In this document: piece after piece, positions 47,890 through 57,077 of the stretch
Numbering within the stretch: position 1 is the first letter of the stretch
Layout: each line of letters starts with the position of its first letter
NCBI GenBank assembly: GCA_012515235.1
Contig: JAAYYU010000124.1
Location: 62,001 to 126,000, forward strand
Direction of reading: 5' to 3'
Origin: Candidatus Anammoximicrobium sp.
GTDB taxonomy: Bacteria > Planctomycetota > Planctomycetia > Pirellulales > Pirellulaceae
Length of the DNA stretch: 64,000 nucleotides
Made by a program: the position numbers and the translations under genes
The notes under the pieces: model-generated
Seen by the model: only the letters and a program-made list of their open reading frames with translations
Database searches by the model: none
Told to the model about the DNA's origin: nothing

Positions 47890-49065
47890 ATGCGAGTCAA
47901 CACCCCAAGAACAGAACGTAGGTCTGCAAGTTGGCCCCGGAAGAACGCGATCGCGCGGGGGCCGGGTCGAACCGGCTTGTTGTCGGCTTTGGCGAGCCTG
48001 GCGATCCTGGCGATCGCCGTCGGGACGGAGTCGCCGAGCCGCGCGGCCGAACAGGGCGAGCCGGCCCAGGGCACGGCGAAGCAAGTCGATCTGGGCGGCG
48101 GCGTGAGCTTGGAAGTCGTGTACCTTCCGCCCGGCGAATTCCTGATGGGAAGCACGCCGGAAGAGCGCGCCTGGGCCACGGGAATCGAAGGCGGCGCCAG
48201 CCCGGGGACCTCGCGCGAAAAGCCCGAGGGCGATCCGCGGCCGATGCGGGTCAAGCACGGATTCTGGATGGGACGCACGGAAGTCAGCGTGGGCCAGTTC
48301 CGGCGTTTCGTCGAGGAAACCGGTTATGTCACCGACGCCGAGAAGCCCGGTGGGTGGACGCAGTGTTTCGACCCGGAATGGGACGGATACCATTTCACAA
48401 CGCAGGTCGTGCATCCCTGGAAGAGAATGCCCGGCAAGAGCTGGCGCGATCCGAACTGGGCGTTTCCCAACGAGGATGTCTACCCCGTGGTGTGCGTGAG
48501 CTGGAATGACGACCGGGCCTTCTGTCGCTGGCTGACGAAGCGCGAGCGCGAAGCCGGCCGGCTGGCCGAAGGCCTGGAGTACCGGCTGCCTACGGAAGCC
48601 GAGTGGGCCTATGCCTGCCGCGGCGGCTGCCCGCGGGCGTTCTTCTGGTGGGGAGACGAAATCGAGGAAGGCGAAGGCAGACTGAATATCTCGGCCATCG
48701 ACTTTTTGCCCGGCCGCCAGAGAACCTGGCCGCTGGCCAAGGCGCCGTGGAGCGACGGGTACGCGTTCGTCTCGCCGGTGGACCATTACGGCGAGAAGGG
48801 CCGCAATGGCTTTGGCCTGGCAGACATGTGCGGCGGAGTGTGGGAGTTTGTCCTGGACCACTTCGATCCGCAAGGCGGACACGAGGAAGCCCATTTCGTC
48901 GAAACGGACCCGCATCCTGTCTGCCGGGGCGGCAACTATTTCGATGTGCCCGGCAACGCGCGCTGCGCCGTCCGGCTGGGAATCCAAAGTCGCACCTACT
49001 CCGACTCCCGCGACGGATTCCGCATCTGCCTGGGACGCCCCGTGCCCGGTGCGCCGGCAAATTAG
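47890..49065 (+). CDS. Exported SUMF1/FGE-domain protein lacking one catalytic Cys (391 aa)
   Basis: A signal or membrane segment (GLLSALASLAILAIAVGTES) is followed by the SUMF1 fold: VSLEVVYLPPGEFLMGSTPE, GFWMGRTEVSVGQFRRFV, VCVSWNDDRAFCRWLT, YRLPTEAEWAYACRGG, GVWEFVLDHF, CRGGNYFDVP and SRDGFRICLG. In formylglycine-generating enzymes two cysteines five residues apart (C-x4-C-A-x-R) bind copper. Here only the second is kept (NARCAVRLG), with Pro at the first position, so oxidation of sulfatases is doubtful. No sulfatase gene is nearby. GAGGAG precedes ATG 47890. Confidence 0.8.
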   Translation: MRVNTPRTERRSASWPRKNAIARGPGRTGLLSALASLAILAIAVGTESPSRAAEQGEPAQGTAKQVDLGGGVSLEVVYLPPGEFLMGSTPEERAWATGIEGGASPGTSREKPEGDPRPMRVKHGFWMGRTEVSVGQFRRFVEETGYVTDAEKPGGWTQCFDPEWDGYHFTTQVVHPWKRMPGKSWRDPNWAFPNEDVYPVVCVSWNDDRAFCRWLTKREREAGRLAEGLEYRLPTEAEWAYACRGGCPRAFFWWGDEIEEGEGRLNISAIDFLPGRQRTWPLAKAPWSDGYAFVSPVDHYGEKGRNGFGLADMCGGVWEFVLDHFDPQGGHEEAHFVETDPHPVCRGGNYFDVPGNARCAVRLGIQSRTYSDSRDGFRICLGRPVPGAPAN

Positions 49066-49656
49066 CAGCGCGGCATCACTGGAAGCCCAAAGTTGAACCT
49101 ATCAGCCGCAGGTCGCTAGCCCCGGTTCTCGGACCGCAAAAACCGGGGCTAGCGGCTAAGGGCGGATCCCATGACCTGGGTTGGACACACCCGTGGGAAG
49201 GCGGCAGCCGGCGCCGGTTGGGTTCCGCCATGGTCCTCCAGATCGGATCGTCGTCTGCTTCGAGCAGGCCTAAGCCATCTAGTTCGTTGCCGACCTGGAC
49301 GCCGCGGCCGCGCGCGCGGCATCCGTTCGTCCGGCCCCGTTTCCAGCAGTCCCCTGGCCGAAAGGGCGCCCGGAGCGATCGCCGGGACGCATGACTCCCG
49401 CGTGGCGGTAACGGGTTGGCCCAACAGCCGGACACCGTTCGGCATCCCGCGCCCCGAGCCCGGCGGGATTGTGTGACCAGCATTTTGAGCAATTCGCTGA
49501 TGGCGAAGGCTGGCGGGGCTTGTCACTGGCGGCGGTGGCGGACTAGAATGCGAACAGTCTGTGTGCTGGCAAGCGGATGCAATCGTTCGATTGTGGCGAG
49601 ATCTGGACAGCGGCTGGGTTCCTGTCAGTCTTTTTCTCTGTTCAGGAGTGGCTCCC
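49066..49656. other. Long intergenic stretch with one large palindrome
   Basis: 591 bp with no supported gene. It contains the 14-bp-arm inverted repeat at 49114-49154. The rest is GC-rich with frames that lack start contexts. The promoter of the DUF1559 operon must lie in its last part. Confidence 0.5.
49114..49154. repeat. Inverted repeat with 14-bp arms (CGCTAGCCCCGGTT)
   Basis: Left arm 49114-49127 and right arm 49141-49154 are perfect complements around a 13-nt loop (CTCGGACCGCAAA). No T-run follows. It lies 49 bp after the SUMF1-type gene. From memory, similar CTAGCCCCGG-type palindromes are scattered in planctomycete genomes. Confidence 0.75.
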
Positions 49657-50637
49657 ATGAAGTCTCGCGGGCGGACTGGCTTTACCCTCGTGGAACTGCT
49701 GGTGGTGATCGCCATCATCGGGATTCTCGTCGCCTTGCTGTTGCCGGCCATTCAGGCTGCGCGGGAAGCGGCGCGGCGGACCCAATGCACCAACAACATG
49801 CGGCAGATCGGGGTGGCGCTGCACAATTATCACGACACGAATCAGGTGTTTCCGGCGGCGGCGATGAACGCCGGAGCGCTGGGCTCCAACCTTTACATCC
49901 CGCCCGGCGGAGTCCGCAACTTTACGGGTTACATCGCGATCTTGCCCTATCTGGAGCAGCAGGCGATCTATGACCAGATCGACTTCAAGCTTGCCGTCGG
50001 CGTCGTCGATCGTGCCAGCCTGGGTGGCGGGGGTTACCAGCACGCAGCGACCAACCATCGCGTCAGCGCGTTCGAATGCCCGTCGGACCCGAAGTACGAC
50101 AACCCCCATTCGTCTTCGGGCAACGTGGCGTACGACTGCGAGAACGCCTGGCGCGCCAATTACGGTTTCGTGACGCACTCGACGGGCGTGGAGACTTCGA
50201 GCAGTTCGCCGGAGTACGCAAGGATCCGCACGGCCGCCAAAGCGATCTTTGGCGGCTTTAACGGTGCAGGCTCGATCGAGGAAATCAAGGACGGCACCAG
50301 CAACACCATCGCGATGATGGAAACGCCCAAGCAGAAATTCAACCACACGACGACGTTGGGACCTTACACCGCCTTCGGGCCCTACTGGAATCAGTACGTC
50401 TATACCCACTTGATTTCTCCGGCCACGCACGGCATCAACCGGCCGTCCTGTTACTGGTATCCCACGCTGGCGAATTGCGAGTATGTGTACGCCTGGGGGG
50501 CGGGCAGCAACCATCCGGGCGGCTGTATGATGGTCTTGGCCGATGCGTCGGTCCGCTTCATTAGTGACGCCACGCCGACCGCGACGATTGCCGCCCTGGT
50601 ATCGATGGAAGGGCTTGAATCCGTCCTGGTTCCGTAA
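49657..50637 (+). CDS. DUF1559 pseudopilin-like protein, cassette 1 (326 aa)
   Basis: A type IV prepilin N-terminus ([20 protein letters not shown], cleavage expected at G|F) is followed by [17 protein letters not shown] and the DUF1559 body, ending with SNHPGGCMMVLADASVRFIS, the family's H-P-G-G signature. CAGGAG lies before ATG 49657. DUF1559 proteins are hugely expanded in planctomycetes; after processing by a prepilin peptidase they are likely secreted or assembled as pseudopilins, but their function is unknown. A lipoprotein gene follows after 39 bp. Confidence 0.93.
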   Translation: MKSRGRTGFTLVELLVVIAIIGILVALLLPAIQAAREAARRTQCTNNMRQIGVALHNYHDTNQVFPAAAMNAGALGSNLYIPPGGVRNFTGYIAILPYLEQQAIYDQIDFKLAVGVVDRASLGGGGYQHAATNHRVSAFECPSDPKYDNPHSSSGNVAYDCENAWRANYGFVTHSTGVETSSSSPEYARIRTAAKAIFGGFNGAGSIEEIKDGTSNTIAMMETPKQKFNHTTTLGPYTAFGPYWNQYVYTHLISPATHGINRPSCYWYPTLANCEYVYAWGAGSNHPGGCMMVLADASVRFISDATPTATIAALVSMEGLESVLVP

Positions 50638-50676
50638 CTTCAACGAGGCCACTTCGAGGCAGAGGGAGAGCGCGGG

Positions 50677-51087
50677 ATGACGAGATTCGTCGGGGTCGGT
50701 TTGACGGCCGTGTTGGCGCTGACGCTGGGCTGCCAGCCTGGCATTGAGATTCCTGAGCTGGGAGAGGTCAACGGAACGGTCACGGTGGACGGCAAGCCGT
50801 TGGAGGGCGTGGCGGTGACCTTCGTGCCCGAATCCGGGGCGTTGGCGTCCGTGGCAAGAACCGGCAGCGACGGCAAGTACGAACTGCTGTATGCGGTGCC
50901 GGGCGCCAAGCAGATGATCAAAGGCGCGGCCCTCGGCCAGCACACGGTGCGGATCGATATCCTGCCCGACCCCCTGGCGCAAACGGCGTCGCAACCGCTG
51001 CCCGCCAGGTACAACATCGAGTCCGCGCTGACCGCCGACGTCAAGTCGGGTCCGAATACGTTCGATTTCCAAGTGACCAGCCGTTAG
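50677..51087 (+). CDS. Carboxypeptidase-regulatory-like lipoprotein, cassette 1 (136 aa)
   Basis: Lipobox LTLGC at residues ~15-19, then a single beta-sandwich domain with VNGTVTVDGKPLEGVAVTFVPES and SDGKYELLYAVPGAK, as in transthyretin-like/CarboxypepD_reg proteins. It is anchored to a membrane by lipidation. The gene follows a DUF1559 gene, a pairing typical of planctomycetes, suggesting that the two proteins act together at the cell envelope. Confidence 0.85.
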   Translation: MTRFVGVGLTAVLALTLGCQPGIEIPELGEVNGTVTVDGKPLEGVAVTFVPESGALASVARTGSDGKYELLYAVPGAKQMIKGAALGQHTVRIDILPDPLAQTASQPLPARYNIESALTADVKSGPNTFDFQVTSR

Positions 51088-51156
51088 CGGCTGGGAAGAA
51101 TCAGGCGTTATTTCCAAAGTCATCGCATTTTTCGGCGTTTTGAGGAGGTATCTTTG

Positions 51157-52101
51157 ATGCAATCTCGACATCGGCGCGGGTTCACGTTGGTGGAATTGTT
51201 GGTGGTCATCGCCATCATCGGGATTCTGGTTGCGCTGCTCTTGCCTGCGATCCAGGCCGCGCGTGAGGCGGCTCGGCGGATCCAGTGCAGCAACAACCTC
51301 AAACAGTTGGGCGTCGCCTTCCACAACTATCACGACACGTTCCAGAGGATTCCGCCCGGCTCGCTGCCGAAAGGCGGCTATTTCATCGGCTGGCCGGCAC
51401 GGCTGTTCCCCTTCCTGGAGCAGCAAGCGCGATGGGACGCCATGGAGGCGTTCCGCACCGATGCGCTCTGCTACTTGGCGCCCTACCGGTTCGACGTGGC
51501 GCCGCACAATGGCCGGGACGACACTTGGGGCCCGATACCGACCTTGGCCTGTCCCGGATCGTCGCTGAAGAACCGCAGTCCCGACATCACGGCCTACGCC
51601 TGGACCCACCTGCAAGGCGCGCTGCACTATCGAGGCTGTGCGGGACGCGTTGAGGACGTGACGAACCCCACCCAAGCGAGCACGGGCCATCGATGGGCCA
51701 ACAGCGGCACGCTCTACCCGCTGAGCGACACAAGTTTCCAAGACATCGTCGACGGGCTGTCGACGACGATCCTGCTGGGCGAAACCTCCTCGTCCGCAGG
51801 CTGGACATCATCGGTCAAAGCAGGTTGGGGCGGCATTCATTCCTGGGTCTGGGGATACTATTACTACAATCCTCCCACAGACGACCGCATGCTGACGCTC
51901 GACAGCAAGGTCATCCAGTTCCCGATCAACTACCGGGGCACCTTCGGCTACAACTTCACGCCCTACACGAGCAGCCATCCGGGCGGAGCCCAATTCGCAC
52001 TGTTCGACGGTTCGGCCCGGTTCATCAGCGAAAACATTTCTCTGGACCTGCTCAAGTCGCTGGGCACGCGCGAACAACGCGAAGTCATCGGGGAATACTG
52101 A
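51157..52101 (+). CDS. DUF1559 pseudopilin-like protein, cassette 2 (314 aa)
   Basis: Same prepilin motif ([20 protein letters not shown]) and [17 protein letters not shown] as cassette 1, with C-terminal [28 protein letters not shown] precedes a TTG-ATG pair; ATG 51157 is taken. It is 69 bp after the first lipoprotein gene, so both cassettes are probably one transcript. The mature middle part differs strongly from cassette 1, indicating ancient duplication. Confidence 0.93.
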   Translation: MQSRHRRGFTLVELLVVIAIIGILVALLLPAIQAAREAARRIQCSNNLKQLGVAFHNYHDTFQRIPPGSLPKGGYFIGWPARLFPFLEQQARWDAMEAFRTDALCYLAPYRFDVAPHNGRDDTWGPIPTLACPGSSLKNRSPDITAYAWTHLQGALHYRGCAGRVEDVTNPTQASTGHRWANSGTLYPLSDTSFQDIVDGLSTTILLGETSSSAGWTSSVKAGWGGIHSWVWGYYYYNPPTDDRMLTLDSKVIQFPINYRGTFGYNFTPYTSSHPGGAQFALFDGSARFISENISLDLLKSLGTREQREVIGEY

Positions 52102-52175
52102 GTCCTGATCCTCGGCCCTGGCGGATCGCTGTTTGGATTTCGCGGCCCAGAGAGAAATCTTCACGGAGAGCGACC

Positions 52176-52637
52176 ATGCGGTTACTTGAGTCCGGCTTGA
52201 CAGGTTCACGTCGATTCGTTCAGGCCCTGGCGGTGGTGGGGTTCGCGCTCATCGGCAGCGCCGGGTGCGGCGTCAAAGGCGAGTTCGAGACGGCGCGCGT
52301 GCATGGCAAGGTGACCTATGACGGACGTCCGCTGGAAACCGGTTCGCTGGTGTTCGTACCTGTGGGCGGCGGTCCGAGCGCCCAGGCGAACTTGGATTCC
52401 AGCGGCAACTACGTCCTCGGCACGTATTCCCTGAGCGACGGCGCCGTGCTTGGCGAGCACGAAGTCATGATCGTGGCGCTGACCGGCGGCGAGGGGCCTC
52501 AGGAGGCATCGGACCCGAACGCCGGTTTGAAGTCGCTGATCCCCAGCCGCTACGGCGATCTCAAGAAGTCCGGCCTGCGAGCCACGGTCCAGGCCGACAT
52601 CGACAACGAAATCAACTTCGACTTGCAGCCCCGCTAG
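52176..52637 (+). CDS. Carboxypeptidase-regulatory-like lipoprotein, cassette 2 (153 aa)
   Basis: Lipobox GSAGC after a hydrophobic stretch (ALAVVGFALI), then VHGKVTYDGRPLETGSLVFVP and SGNYVLGTYS..GAVLGEHEVMIVAL, the same single-domain fold as the lipoprotein of cassette 1. The ATG at 52176 is preceded by GGAGAG. It closes a DUF1559-lipoprotein-DUF1559-lipoprotein array. Confidence 0.85.
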   Translation: MRLLESGLTGSRRFVQALAVVGFALIGSAGCGVKGEFETARVHGKVTYDGRPLETGSLVFVPVGGGPSAQANLDSSGNYVLGTYSLSDGAVLGEHEVMIVALTGGEGPQEASDPNAGLKSLIPSRYGDLKKSGLRATVQADIDNEINFDLQPR

Positions 52638-52783
52638 CCCGGGGCGGGACACCGCCGGTTGACGTTGCGCGCGGCCTGGTGACGTTCCCTGATCCCAAGC
52701 ACGACAGCAGAACTGGCCAGCGGCGGGCAAGCCCCGGTCACGAGGATCCCGGATCGGGGCTGGGTGTTCGGCGTCACCTGGTC

Positions 52784-54139
52784 TCAGCCCAGATAAGCTT
52801 CCTGCTGCCTGAGTATCGCCTGGACCTTGGGCACTTCGACCTCGCGCGGAGTGCATCCGTCCTTGGCGGCCACTGCAGCGGCTACGCCCGCCGCGTGACC
52901 GGTGGCGAAGCACACGGGAATCAGGCGGATGTTGTCGGCGGTCTTGATCGCCGCGGAGATGCAGCGGCCCGAGGCCAGCAGGTTGTCGACCTTCTTGGGG
53001 ACGAGCGTGCCGTAGGGAATGTGCCATTCGTCGCGCTCGGGCTTCGTAAACCCGCCCACGGCGACGACGTCGGGATAGCGGGCCCCTTTGTTGACATCGT
53101 CCGCGGTCAGCGTCTTGACGCCGGCCAGGGCCCGCGTGATCCGCACGCCCAACTGCGGGCCGGTCTCCAGCAGGGACACCTTCTCGTAGCCCGGCGTCTG
53201 ACGCATCTTCTGCAGGCTCTCCCAGATGAACCGGCGATGGTTCATTTCCATCCGCGTCAGCACGGATACGTCCAGTCCGTCCGTCTCCGGGCCCAGCATA
53301 TTGACCCAGTTGACGCCGGGAATGGGGGTTGCCGAACCGAGTCCGCGCGGCGGCTTGGGATTCTGCTTGGCTCGCTCCCGGTCCACCTTGTCCAGGTTGC
53401 CGATCCGCGAGACCAGCCCGATATTGTACGTGCGGTGCTCGAACTCGGCGCCTGCGGCGGCGAACACGTCGCCGTCGCCGGTCGCGTCGATCACGGTCTT
53501 GGCCAGAATCGCCTGCCGCCCGCTCTTGCTCTCGAAGACCGCGCCGCACACTGCGTTGCCGTCCATCACGGCGTCGACGCCCCAGCAGTGCAGGAAGACC
53601 TTGACGCCCGCCTCCTCGATCATGTCCAGCATCACGAACTTGAGCGCTTCGGCGTCCACCGTCGGGCTGTTGCCGGGGCCGCGGTTCATGATCCCGCCCT
53701 CGAACTTCTCCAGCCGGCGCATCATCTCCTCGCCAATCCCCATACAGACCTGCTTGGGGCCGGAGACCAAGTGTCCGATCACGATCAGCACCAGACCGCC
53801 GGTCCACAAACCGCCGAAATGGTTGTAGCGTTCCACGAGCGTGACTTGGGCCCCGGCCCGCCGCGCGGCGATGGCCGCGGCGACGCCCGCGGAGCCTCCG
53901 CCCACCACCAGCACGTCGGTCTGATCCAGGAGCGTCAGTTTGCGTTGCGGCTGGATCACCTCGCCGTTGACCACCGTCGGGCAAGTCGCCGTTGATTGCA
54001 CCACGCCGTCCTTGATCACGCTGCCCGTAAAGGCGTTGCTCTGCGCAGGGTGAGTCGCCACGGCGGCGCCCAATCCGGCGGCCAGCCCCGAGCGGCCCAC
54101 GAGTTGCAGCAGTTCACGGCGAGAAAGTCGTTGGTTCAT
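52784..54139 (-). CDS. Tat-exported FAD-dependent oxidoreductase (451 aa)
   Basis: Tat-type leader (SRRELLQLVGRSGLAAGLGA) then the FAD-binding motif LVVGGGSAGVAAAIAARRAGAQVTLVE (GxGxxG...E), NHFGGLWTGG, TVIDATGDGDVFAAAGAEFE and a C-terminal IPYGTLVPKKVDNLLASGRCISA with ATGHAAGVAAA. This is the FAD_oxidored family seen in many planctomycete catabolic clusters. AAAGGAAC precedes ATG 54139. It probably oxidises a small organic substrate in the periplasm; the electron acceptor is unknown. Convergent with the DUF1559 operon. Confidence 0.85.
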   Translation of the reverse strand: MNQRLSRRELLQLVGRSGLAAGLGAAVATHPAQSNAFTGSVIKDGVVQSTATCPTVVNGEVIQPQRKLTLLDQTDVLVVGGGSAGVAAAIAARRAGAQVTLVERYNHFGGLWTGGLVLIVIGHLVSGPKQVCMGIGEEMMRRLEKFEGGIMNRGPGNSPTVDAEALKFVMLDMIEEAGVKVFLHCWGVDAVMDGNAVCGAVFESKSGRQAILAKTVIDATGDGDVFAAAGAEFEHRTYNIGLVSRIGNLDKVDRERAKQNPKPPRGLGSATPIPGVNWVNMLGPETDGLDVSVLTRMEMNHRRFIWESLQKMRQTPGYEKVSLLETGPQLGVRITRALAGVKTLTADDVNKGARYPDVVAVGGFTKPERDEWHIPYGTLVPKKVDNLLASGRCISAAIKTADNIRLIPVCFATGHAAGVAAAVAAKDGCTPREVEVPKVQAILRQQEAYLG

Positions 54140-54474
54140 CGAAGTTGTTCCTTTCTGAAACGGGGATGCGCGGATGATCAGCCGGGGCTCCGGCGGAGTA
54201 GTAAGCACGATAGCACGTGGGCGCCAGCGCGGAAGGCGAGGCCGGACTATCGCACCCGATTTTCGACCACGCGCCGGCCCGCGGTCAAGGTGACAAGCCG
54301 TCCAGCCGGAAAGATTTTGCTGTCCCGATTCTCAACGCGCCTGTCGTTCTGGATGTCGGACGGTGGGTTGGTGGGTTGGCCGGCGTTCCCGCTTCCGTCT
54401 ATACTGTGCAGCACGGGGGATGCCGCTTCCGGCATCGGCCGCGAAACGACCTTGGTCCACCGGGGAATCACGCC
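54140..54474. other. Intergenic region between divergent genes
   Basis: 335 bp between the FAD oxidoreductase and the ceramidase-like gene. It must contain two promoters, but I recognise no element or small gene in it. A GGTGGGTTGGTGGGTTGG tract at about 54362-54379 is the only visible pattern. Confidence 0.4.
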
Positions 54475-55836
54475 ATGAAGATCTTCGCCTCGCTCGCCTG
54501 GTGCCTGTTGGTGGTTTTCAGTTTGACAAGCGACTCGCCGGCCCAAGCGCCCTGGAAAATCGCGTCGGCCCGTGTGAAGATCACGCCCGAAAAGCCGCTC
54601 TGGATGTCCGGCTACGCGGCGCGCACTCGGCCCGCCGAAGGCACGCTGCACGATCTCTGGGCCAAGGTTCTGGTTCTGGAAGTTTCCGCCGGAGGCCGAG
54701 CCGTCGTCATCACGACGGACGTGGCCGGGTTTCCCAAATCGCTGGCCGACCAAATCTGCGGCGATCTGCAAGCGCAGTGCGGCCTGGACCGTTCGCGGAT
54801 CATGCTCACCAGTTCCCACACCCACTGCGGGCCCGTGCTGGAGGGCGATGCCTACGAAGTGTACGTGATGGACGCCGGCCAGCCGGCGCTGATCGCACAA
54901 TACTCCCAGGCTTTGCGCAAAAAGATCGTCGCCATGGTGGCCGAGGCCTGCTCGCGGCTGGTTCCGGGTACGCTTTGGGCCGGCGTGGGCACAGCCGATT
55001 TCGCCGTCAATCGGCGGAACAATGCGGAGAAGACGCTGGGCGAAGCGCTGGCTCGCGGCGAGAAGCCCAAGGGCCCGGTCGATCACGACGTGCCGGTGCT
55101 GGCGGCTCGCGATCCAGCTGGGAATCTGCTCGCGGTCGCCTTCGGCTACGCCTGCCACAACACGACGTTGGGCATCCAGCAGTGGTGCGGCGACTACGCT
55201 GGCTTCGCCCAACTTGGCTTGGAGCAGCGGCATCCGGGCGTCACGGCCCTGTTTCACATGGGCTGCGGCGCGGACCAGAACCCGCTGCCGCGGCGGACCG
55301 TCGAGCTGTGCCAGCAGTACGGCACGCGATTGGCGGCCGGCGTGGATGCCGTCCTGGCCCGCCCCATGCGGCCCCTCGCCGCCCGGCTGCAGACCCGGTT
55401 TGAGATCCTGGATCTGCCCTATGGAGAACAGCCCACGGCGGCCGAACTCAGAGAGCTGGTTGCCAAGCCGGGCCCGACGAATTACCAGAAGCGCTGGGCG
55501 GAACGACTGTTGAGCGAGTTGGAGGCCGGCCAGACGTTTGCCAAGAGCTACCCGTACCCAATCCAGGTCTGGAAGCTGGGCGAGGACCAGTTGTGGATCG
55601 TCTTGGGCAGCGAAGTCGTCGTCGACTATGCGCTGCGGCTGAAAAAGCAATACGGTCCCGCGACCTGGGTCACCAGCTATGCCAACGACGTGATGTGCTA
55701 CATCCCTTCGCACCGCGTCTGGCAAGAGGGCGGCTACGAGGCAGGCGCGTTCGCCACCTCCGGTCTGCCCGCCAACCGCTGGTGCGAGGACATCGAAACA
55801 CGGATTTTCAGCTGCGTCGAGCGGCTGGCAAAATGA
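54475..55836 (+). CDS. Exported neutral ceramidase-like protein (453 aa)
   Basis: Signal peptide (MKIFASLAWCLLVVFSLTSDSPA), then ARVKITPEKPLWMSGYAARTRPAEGTLHD and ITTDVAGFPKSL, IMLTSSHTHCGPVLEG, AFGYACHNTTLG, and FHMGCGADQNPLPR: the N-terminal catalytic-type domain of neutral/alkaline non-lysosomal ceramidases, with the zinc-binding His-containing SSHTHCGP. The C-terminal domain of true ceramidases is absent (453 aa versus ~650-700). Planctomycete relatives are generally of unknown substrate. It is the first gene of a plus-strand series. Confidence 0.8.
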   Translation: MKIFASLAWCLLVVFSLTSDSPAQAPWKIASARVKITPEKPLWMSGYAARTRPAEGTLHDLWAKVLVLEVSAGGRAVVITTDVAGFPKSLADQICGDLQAQCGLDRSRIMLTSSHTHCGPVLEGDAYEVYVMDAGQPALIAQYSQALRKKIVAMVAEACSRLVPGTLWAGVGTADFAVNRRNNAEKTLGEALARGEKPKGPVDHDVPVLAARDPAGNLLAVAFGYACHNTTLGIQQWCGDYAGFAQLGLEQRHPGVTALFHMGCGADQNPLPRRTVELCQQYGTRLAAGVDAVLARPMRPLAARLQTRFEILDLPYGEQPTAAELRELVAKPGPTNYQKRWAERLLSELEAGQTFAKSYPYPIQVWKLGEDQLWIVLGSEVVVDYALRLKKQYGPATWVTSYANDVMCYIPSHRVWQEGGYEAGAFATSGLPANRWCEDIETRIFSCVERLAK

Positions 55837-55849
55837 TCGGACGAAAATG

Positions 55850-55875
55850 GCGTCAGCGGACGCAAACGGCGTCCG
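55850..55875 (+). repeat. GGCGTCAGCGGAC motif with 7-bp hairpin
   Basis: CGGACGC and GCGTCCG (55857-55863, 55869-55875) form a perfect stem with a 5-nt loop, 20 bp after the ceramidase-like stop. The left side GGCGTCAGCGGAC recurs with one change at 58595-58607 after another gene end. Confidence 0.5.
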
Positions 55876-55907
55876 GAAGAGAGGACGCCTGAGGAAGCCT
55901 TCGTGGT

Positions 55908-56099
55908 TTGCAGCACGCGCTTTCCGGCGACTCTCCGTGGCACCGTCAGGAGGTCGTCACGTTGGCGCGGCGTTTGATCGCGCGTGGTTCCCCCGCGGTT
56001 GGGCCGATCGCCCAGGCGGTGGGAGGCGATGGCCGTCAGCAAGGGCGCGTAACACTCGACGCGCTTGGCCAGTCGTGGGGTGAACGCCCGACAACGTGA
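55908..56099 (+). pseudogene. Possible HEAT-like gene fragment (63 codons)
   Basis: A short frame with a TTG reads LARRLIARGSPAVGPIAQAV and DALGQSWGERPTT, like one or two helices of a HEAT-type repeat. There is no RBS and it is bounded by stops. Possible debris; not a confident gene. Confidence 0.25.
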
Positions 56100-56195
56100 A
56101 CGCCCGTCACACCGAGCGGAGCCGGGCCCGCCGCGCCCGGGCAAGGCCTAGAGGGCAAGGTCGAAAATCGCATCCCAAGCGTTGGAAGGAGCACC

Positions 56196-57077
56196 ATGAT
56201 GAACCGATTTGTGGCGCGGCGCGGCCGGAGATGGAGTCTGCTGTTTCTGGGGTTTGCCCTGCCAGCCGCGGTCGTAATCGCTGCCGATCCCGGCCCGTTT
56301 CCGGGTGTCAGGAGTCAGTGGAACGGATACGACCGCTACGACTTCGCGTGCGATGGGCGCAAGTGCATTCTTGTGACGCCCAAGAAAGCCGCCCCAGGCA
56401 AGCCCTGGATCTGGCGGGCCAGGTTTTTCGGCCACGAGCCGCAGGTCGATCTGACCCTGCTGGCCCGCGGGTTTCACCTGGCGTACATGGACGTCGTGGA
56501 AATGTACGGGAATCCCGCAGCGGTCGCGCATTGGAATGCCTTTTACCAGGAACTGACCACGCGGCAGGGGTTGGCCAGACGCGTGGCGTTGGAAGGCATG
56601 AGCCGAGGCGGCTTGTACATCTACAACTGGGCGGCAGCGAACCCGGAAAAGGTCGCGTGCATCTACGCCGACGCACCCGTGTGCGATATCCACAGTTGGG
56701 CCAAACGCAAAGACCAAAGCCCGGCGACTGCCCGGTTCTTCGCCGACTGGCTGAAGAGCTACGGGCTGACCGAGGACCAACTTGCCGACTACCGCGGCAA
56801 CCCGATCGATCGTCTTGAGCCCCTGTCGCGGGCCGGCGTTCCGCTGCTGCACGTCGTGGGCGATGCCGACGACGTGGTACCGGTGGCGGAGAACACCGCC
56901 ATCCTCGAGACGCGTTACAGAAAGCTGGGCGGCCACATCGAGGTGATCCACAAGCCGGAGGTAGGCCACCATCCGCATTCGCTGACAGACCCGACGCCGA
57001 TCGTGGATTTCATCGTGCGGTATGCGGAAGTCCGCGAAAAAGGGGCAGGACTCTTTTTCCGCACAAAAGAGTCCTGA
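56196..57077 (+). CDS. Exported alpha/beta hydrolase (293 aa)
   Basis: Signal peptide (WSLLFLGFALPAAVVIA), KPWIWRARFFGHEPQVDLTLL, then RRVALEGMSRGGLYIYNWAA with the nucleophile Ser (G-x-S-x-G), LLHVVGDADDVVPVAENT (acid) and VIHKPEVGHHPHSL (catalytic His). GGAAGGAGC precedes ATG 56196. The last ten or so codons (GAGLFFRTKES) and the TGA lie inside a palindromic repeat element (57036-57086), which has evidently replaced or extended the original 3' end. Exported esterase-like enzyme; substrate unknown. Confidence 0.8.
   Translation: MMNRFVARRGRRWSLLFLGFALPAAVVIAADPGPFPGVRSQWNGYDRYDFACDGRKCILVTPKKAAPGKPWIWRARFFGHEPQVDLTLLARGFHLAYMDVVEMYGNPAAVAHWNAFYQELTTRQGLARRVALEGMSRGGLYIYNWAAANPEKVACIYADAPVCDIHSWAKRKDQSPATARFFADWLKSYGLTEDQLADYRGNPIDRLEPLSRAGVPLLHVVGDADDVVPVAENTAILETRYRKLGGHIEVIHKPEVGHHPHSLTDPTPIVDFIVRYAEVREKGAGLFFRTKES

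Larger units (their letters stand above)
55837..56195. other. Intergenic stretch with hairpin and possible gene remnant
   Basis: 359 bp between two plus-strand genes. It holds the hairpin at 55857 and a short protein-like frame at 55908-56099, entered separately. The rest appears empty. Confidence 0.5.
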
